From: DATARH01 sp963734125
Lineage (GTDB): Bacteria > Pseudomonadota > Alphaproteobacteria > ATCC43930 > CGMCC-115725
Direction of reading: 5' to 3'
DNA: 64,000 bases
NCBI GenBank assembly: GCA_963734125.1
Contig: CAVTGB010000032.1
Coordinates: 1 to 64,000 of the forward strand
The notes below the pieces were generated by a model. It was not told the DNA's origin. It saw only the letters and a list, made by a program, of their open reading frames with translations, and did no database searches. The number at the start of each line of letters is the position of its first letter. The first letter of the stretch is position 1. Shown here one piece after another: positions 60,582-64,000 of this stretch. The translations under genes were made by a program, and so were the position numbers.

Positions 60582-62057
60582 ATGGATGGAATATGGGTCA
60601 GATCCCCCGAGGCCGGGACCGGGGGATTTAACCAGCCCGGCTCAGTCGCCCTGCTTACGGCCTCGTTCGATCTTCAACTTCTGGGTCGGCGGTATGACCG
60701 ATCCAGCAAAATCACCAAGGAAGCGGCCGACGACATCGACTTCTTGCAGGATCTCATCGCCCGCGCCAAAAAAGCCGGCGCCGATGCCGCCGATGCGGTG
60801 CTGGTCGAGGGGATCTCGCTGTCGCACGCGCGCCGGCTCGGCAAGACCGAGAAGCTGGAGCGCTCGGAAGGCCAGGATCTGGGGCTCCGGGTGCTGGTCG
60901 GTAAGCGCCAGGCGATGGTGTCGTCGAGCGACCGCTCGCCCAGGATGCTCGCCGAACTCGTCGAGCGCACCCTGGCGATGGCGAAGGCGGTGCCCGAGGA
61001 TCCGTTCTGCGGGCTTGCCGATCCCGCTGAGATCGCCCGCGCGTGGCCCAGCCTCGACATGCTCGACCCCGAGGAGCCGAGCGCCGAACAATTGATCGAA
61101 CGGGCGCGAGCGGCCGAAGACGCGGCGTTGGCGGTTGCCGGGATCACCAATTCCGAGGGGGCGGAAGCCGGCTGGGGCCGTTCGCGCATCGCGCTCGCCG
61201 CATCCAACGGCTTTGCCGGCTCCTACGCCGGGTCGAGCGTCGGGGTCAGCGTTTCGGTGATCGGCGGCTCCGGCTCGCAGATGGAACGCGATTACGATTT
61301 CGCCAGCGCCGTCTACGCTGCCGATCTGCGCGACCCGGCGGACGTCGGTAGGAACGCAGCAGAGCGCGCGGTCAAGCGCCTGGGCGCGCGAAAAATGCCG
61401 ACCGGCCGGGTTCCGGTGGTGTTCGACCCGCGCGTCGCGCGCAGCTTCCTCTCGCATCTCCTCGGCGCCATCTCCGGGCCGTCGATCGCCCGCGGCACGA
61501 GCTTCCTCAAAGACAAACTCGGTCAGCGGATCTTTCCCGAAGCGATCACCCTCATCGAAGACCCGCACCGCCCCCGCGGCCACCGCTCGAAGCCGTTCGA
61601 CGCCGAGGGCCTCGCGAATCGGCGCCGCGCCCTCATCGACCGGGGCGTCTTAACGACTTGGCTCCTCGATTTGCGCTCGGCCCGCCAGCTCGGGCTCCAT
61701 TCCACCGGGCACGCCTCGCGCGGCACCGCCTCGCCCCCCTCGCCCTCGGCGACCAATGTCTGGATCGAGCCCGGAGCCATGACCCCGGCAGCGCTGATGG
61801 CCGACATCGAAAACGGCTTTTACGTGACCGAATTGATGGGGATGGGGGTCAACGGGCTGACCGGCGACTACAGCCGCGGCGCCGCCGGCTTCTGGATCGA
61901 GAATGGCGAAATCGCCTTCCCGGTCAGCGAGATGACGGTGGCCGGCAACCTCAACGACATGTTTGCCCGGCTCGTTGCCGCGAGCGACCTCGAATTTCGC
62001 ACCGGCGCCAATTCGCCGACCCTGCGCATCGACGACCTGACCGTCGCCGGCGCCTGA
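60582..62057 (+). CDS. pmbA: TldD/PmbA-family metalloprotease subunit, start region frameshifted
   Basis: PmbA (TldE) pairs with TldD to degrade or mature peptides. Core motifs: LIARAKKAGADAADAVLVEG, LERSEGQDLGLRVLVGKRQA, VVFDPRVARSFLSHLLGAIS and the end VTELMGMGVNGLTGDYSRGA with EIAFPVSEMTVAGNLNDMF. The open frame starts at ATG 60582, but the family start MTDPAK is at 60694 in another frame. Adding one A to the AAAA run at 60708-60711 gives MTDPAKITKEAADDIDFLQD and a 454-residue protein of normal length. The first ~35 residues of the longer frame are therefore probably not real. Confidence 0.88.
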   Translation: MDGIWVRSPEAGTGGFNQPGSVALLTASFDLQLLGRRYDRSSKITKEAADDIDFLQDLIARAKKAGADAADAVLVEGISLSHARRLGKTEKLERSEGQDLGLRVLVGKRQAMVSSSDRSPRMLAELVERTLAMAKAVPEDPFCGLADPAEIARAWPSLDMLDPEEPSAEQLIERARAAEDAALAVAGITNSEGAEAGWGRSRIALAASNGFAGSYAGSSVGVSVSVIGGSGSQMERDYDFASAVYAADLRDPADVGRNAAERAVKRLGARKMPTGRVPVVFDPRVARSFLSHLLGAISGPSIARGTSFLKDKLGQRIFPEAITLIEDPHRPRGHRSKPFDAEGLANRRRALIDRGVLTTWLLDLRSARQLGLHSTGHASRGTASPPSPSATNVWIEPGAMTPAALMADIENGFYVTELMGMGVNGLTGDYSRGAAGFWIENGEIAFPVSEMTVAGNLNDMFARLVAASDLEFRTGANSPTLRIDDLTVAGA

Positions 62058-62112
62058 TACCGGTGGCCTTGCCAATCACCGTGCCCGTCTTTAACACTTG
62101 GAGACGGGGCCA

Positions 62113-63921
62113 ATGCGCAATAACTCAGCGATTCCGCAAAACGGGGCACGCTCGTCGGTGCTCATACGCCGGCTGGTGCGCGACTTCATCTGGCGTCATG
62201 CGCACCGGATTGCACTCGCCTTTGTGTGCATGGCGATCGCCGGCGGCGCCACGGCGTTACGCGCCTGGCTGATGGAGCCGGTGCTCGACCGCATCTTCAT
62301 CGCCCGCGATGTGTCGTTACTGTGGCTCCTCGGCAGCGCCGCGCTCGGGCTCGCGCTCGCGAAGGGCATGGCCGACTACCTCGAAACGGTGCTGATGGCG
62401 CGCGTCGGCCAGCGGGTCATCACCGACGTCCAGACCGCGCTCTACGCTCGGCTGATCCGCGCCGACCTCGCCTATTTCAACGCGCATCCAAGCGGCGTCC
62501 TGATGTCGCGGCTGGTCAACGACGTGTCGCTCCTGCGCGGCGCGGCGGCCAACGTGCTGACCGGTATCGGCAAGGATGCACTGACCGTCGTCTTTCTCGT
62601 GGCGCTGATGTTTTATCAGGATTGGGCGCTCGCGCTCGTCGCGTTTTTCGCGTTCCCGCTGGCGATCCGGCCGATCGTCGGGATCGGCCGGCGGATGCGC
62701 CGCGTGTCGGTCAACACCCAGGTCGAGATGGGCCAGCTGACCACCCTGTTGAGTCAGACCTTCCAGGGCGCGCGCCACGTCAAGGCCTATGGCATGGAGG
62801 ATTATGAGGAGGGCCGCGCCGCCAGCCTCTTCGAAAGCATCTTCCGGCTGGTCGATCGCGCCAATCGCACGCGCCTCCGGGCCGCGCCGATGATGGAGGC
62901 GCTGGGCGGCGCCGCGATCGCGATGGTGATCTTCTACGGCGGCCATCAGGTGATCATCGGCGCGCGTACGCCGGGAGCGTTTTTCTCGTTCATCACCGCG
63001 CTCCTCCTCGCTTATCAACCGGTCAAGAGCCTTGCCGTCCTCAATTCTTCGCTGCAGGAGGGGCTGGCCGCGGCGCAGCGCATCTTCGAGATTCTCGACA
63101 TCGAACCGACGATCCGCGACCGGTCGGGGGCGCGCCCGTTGCGCATCACCGGCGGGGAGGTGCGGTTCAAGGGGGTGCGGTTCGGCTATCACCCCGGGAC
63201 CGTGGCGCTCGACGGCATTTCGTTCACCGTCCCGGCCGGCAGTACCGTTGCGCTGGTCGGCCCGTCGGGCGCCGGCAAATCAACCGTGCTCAACCTGATC
63301 CCGCGGTTTTACGATGCCGATGGCGGCACGATCGCGATCGACGGCCAGGAAATCAGCGCGGTCACGCTTGCCTCGCTGCGCGGCGCGATTGCGCTGGTGT
63401 CGCAGGAAGTCAGCCTCTTCGACGACACCGTGCGCGCCAACATCGCCTATGGACGGTTCGGTGCGCCGCAAGCCGACATCGAAGCGGCCGCGATGGCCGC
63501 CGCCGCCGACCGCTTCATCCGCGAATTGCCGCGAGGCTACGACACGCTGGTCGGCGAGCATGGCATCCGGCTCTCGGGCGGCCAGCGCCAGCGCCTGGCG
63601 ATCGCCCGCGCGATGCTGAAGGACGCTCCGATCCTCCTCCTCGACGAAGCGACCTCGGCGCTCGACAGCGCCTCCGAACGCCAGGTCCAGGCGGCGCTGC
63701 GCCTGTTGATGCGCGGACGCACGACGGTGGTCATCGCCCATCGCCTGTCGACGATCATCGACGCCGACCTGATCTGCGTCCTCGATCGCGGGCAGATCGC
63801 CGAAACCGGCCGGCATGCCCAGCTGCTCGCGATGGGCGGCCTTTACGCGCGGCTCTATGAAACCCAGTTTGCCGCGGAGCACGAGCTCGCCCCGGTTGCC
63901 GTCGCGGCGCCCGGGCCATGA
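62113..63921 (+). CDS. msbA: ABC transporter, MsbA-type lipid flippase (permease-ATPase fusion)
   Basis: 602 residues. Six membrane spans over ~1-320 with the coupling region VITDVQTALYARLIRADLAY and FFNAHPSG-like turn, then the nucleotide-binding domain: Walker A VALVGPSGAGKSTVLNLIPR, Q-loop ALVSQEVSLFDDTVRANIAY, signature IRLSGGQRQRLAIARAMLKD, Walker B ILLLDEATSALDSASE and the His switch VVIAHRLST. MsbA-type half-transporters flip lipid A core to the periplasmic leaflet. ATG 62113 is used. Its stop overlaps the next start (ATGA). Confidence 0.9.
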   Translation: MRNNSAIPQNGARSSVLIRRLVRDFIWRHAHRIALAFVCMAIAGGATALRAWLMEPVLDRIFIARDVSLLWLLGSAALGLALAKGMADYLETVLMARVGQRVITDVQTALYARLIRADLAYFNAHPSGVLMSRLVNDVSLLRGAAANVLTGIGKDALTVVFLVALMFYQDWALALVAFFAFPLAIRPIVGIGRRMRRVSVNTQVEMGQLTTLLSQTFQGARHVKAYGMEDYEEGRAASLFESIFRLVDRANRTRLRAAPMMEALGGAAIAMVIFYGGHQVIIGARTPGAFFSFITALLLAYQPVKSLAVLNSSLQEGLAAAQRIFEILDIEPTIRDRSGARPLRITGGEVRFKGVRFGYHPGTVALDGISFTVPAGSTVALVGPSGAGKSTVLNLIPRFYDADGGTIAIDGQEISAVTLASLRGAIALVSQEVSLFDDTVRANIAYGRFGAPQADIEAAAMAAAADRFIRELPRGYDTLVGEHGIRLSGGQRQRLAIARAMLKDAPILLLDEATSALDSASERQVQAALRLLMRGRTTVVIAHRLSTIIDADLICVLDRGQIAETGRHAQLLAMGGLYARLYETQFAAEHELAPVAVAAPGP

Positions 63922-64000
63922 AAACCGTGGGACGCTGGGGCCGGCGCCTGCTCCGCAGCGCCCCGCTGCATCTGTTGTCGTGCTGGGTCATTCATCTCTA
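63918..64000 (+). CDS. Start of a downstream gene, possibly DUF374 lysophospholipid acyltransferase (3' partial)
   Basis: ATG overlaps the msbA stop (ATGA), then MKTVGRWGRRLLRSAPLHLL and WVIHL to the window edge. Only 27 residues are visible: basic N-terminus followed by a hydrophobic stretch. The DUF374 suggestion rests on the usual neighbour of msbA in this class and is an inference. Confidence 0.45.
   Translation, partial: MKTVGRWGRRLLRSAPLHLLSCWVIHL

Noticed and set aside
1..64000. CRISPR arrays, insertion sequences and rRNA operons
   Set aside because: No regularly spaced direct repeats, transposase genes or rRNA motifs were seen on either strand.

Overview
The window is high-GC DNA from an alphaproteobacterium. 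Gene order fits Rhodospirillales or a close relative best, but the genus cannot be read from sequence alone. Lineage pointers are the run NDUFA12 / mlaD / DUF2155 / aat / accC / accB / aroQ, a MarR + OmpR-type regulator pair of the Rhodobacter PetP/PetR kind beside a branched-chain aminotransferase, DUF1491, the long form of dCTP deaminase, a B12-dependent ribonucleotide reductase, a phasin, and many short GC-rich palindromes of the alphaproteobacterial intergenic type.

Layout. 0-2.8 kb is the end of a genomic island: the 3' part of an Ig-like/RTX surface protein, then a frameshifted tyrosine integrase lying against the 3' end of tRNA-Ser(GGA). 3.1-9.1 kb is housekeeping (comM, luciferase-like oxidoreductase, ubiK, ybjN-like, proC, a TetR regulator, phasin); nearly every gene up to 7.5 kb carries single-base frameshifts. 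9.2-10.7 kb is an AT-rich Fic-protein insert. 10.9-16 kb holds a two-component system, a MarR regulator, ilvE and an acyl-CoA dehydrogenase. 16-29 kb is mixed metabolism: a periplasmic binding protein, orphan sarcosine oxidase beta, a threonine aldolase-like enzyme, an NDP-forming acyl-CoA synthetase, a frameshifted PAS histidine kinase, a DHA2 exporter, two unknown convergent genes that overlap by 151 bp, an M20 amidohydrolase and a putative defence nuclease.

29.6-38.7 kb carries nrdJ with a likely NrdR box and the conserved envelope/fatty-acid block (mlaD, DUF2155, aat, accC, accB, aroQ). 38.8-43.1 kb is a nitrite-assimilation operon (NirA-type reductase, Fe-S/flavin reductase, FNT channel) behind a textbook sigma-54 promoter. 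43.3-44.9 kb is an AT-rich insert with one P-loop ATPase gene split by an indel in an A run. 45-64 kb is mainly core: mutS, a FAH-family hydrolase, DUF1491, a Nudix enzyme, dcd, gshA, rsmE, a variant metallo-beta-lactamase-fold protein, ubiA, an ETF-beta-type lysine methyltransferase, an MFS transporter, a cupin, a UbiD-family enzyme, pmbA, an MsbA-type ABC transporter and the start of a further envelope gene.

Two themes deserve a second look. First, the nitrite operon: its two enzyme subunits share an N-terminal motif, the reductase has an Fe-S domain where a flavodoxin domain is expected, and the promoter is sigma-54. Second, three AT-richer accessory genes sit singly between core genes: Fic at 9.2 kb, an AbiJ-like/nuclease protein at 28.7 kb and the split ATPase at 43.3 kb. 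The many single-base frameshifts, several at short A runs and many in conserved core genes, suggest residual indel errors, so 'pseudogene' labels here mean 'broken in this sequence'.
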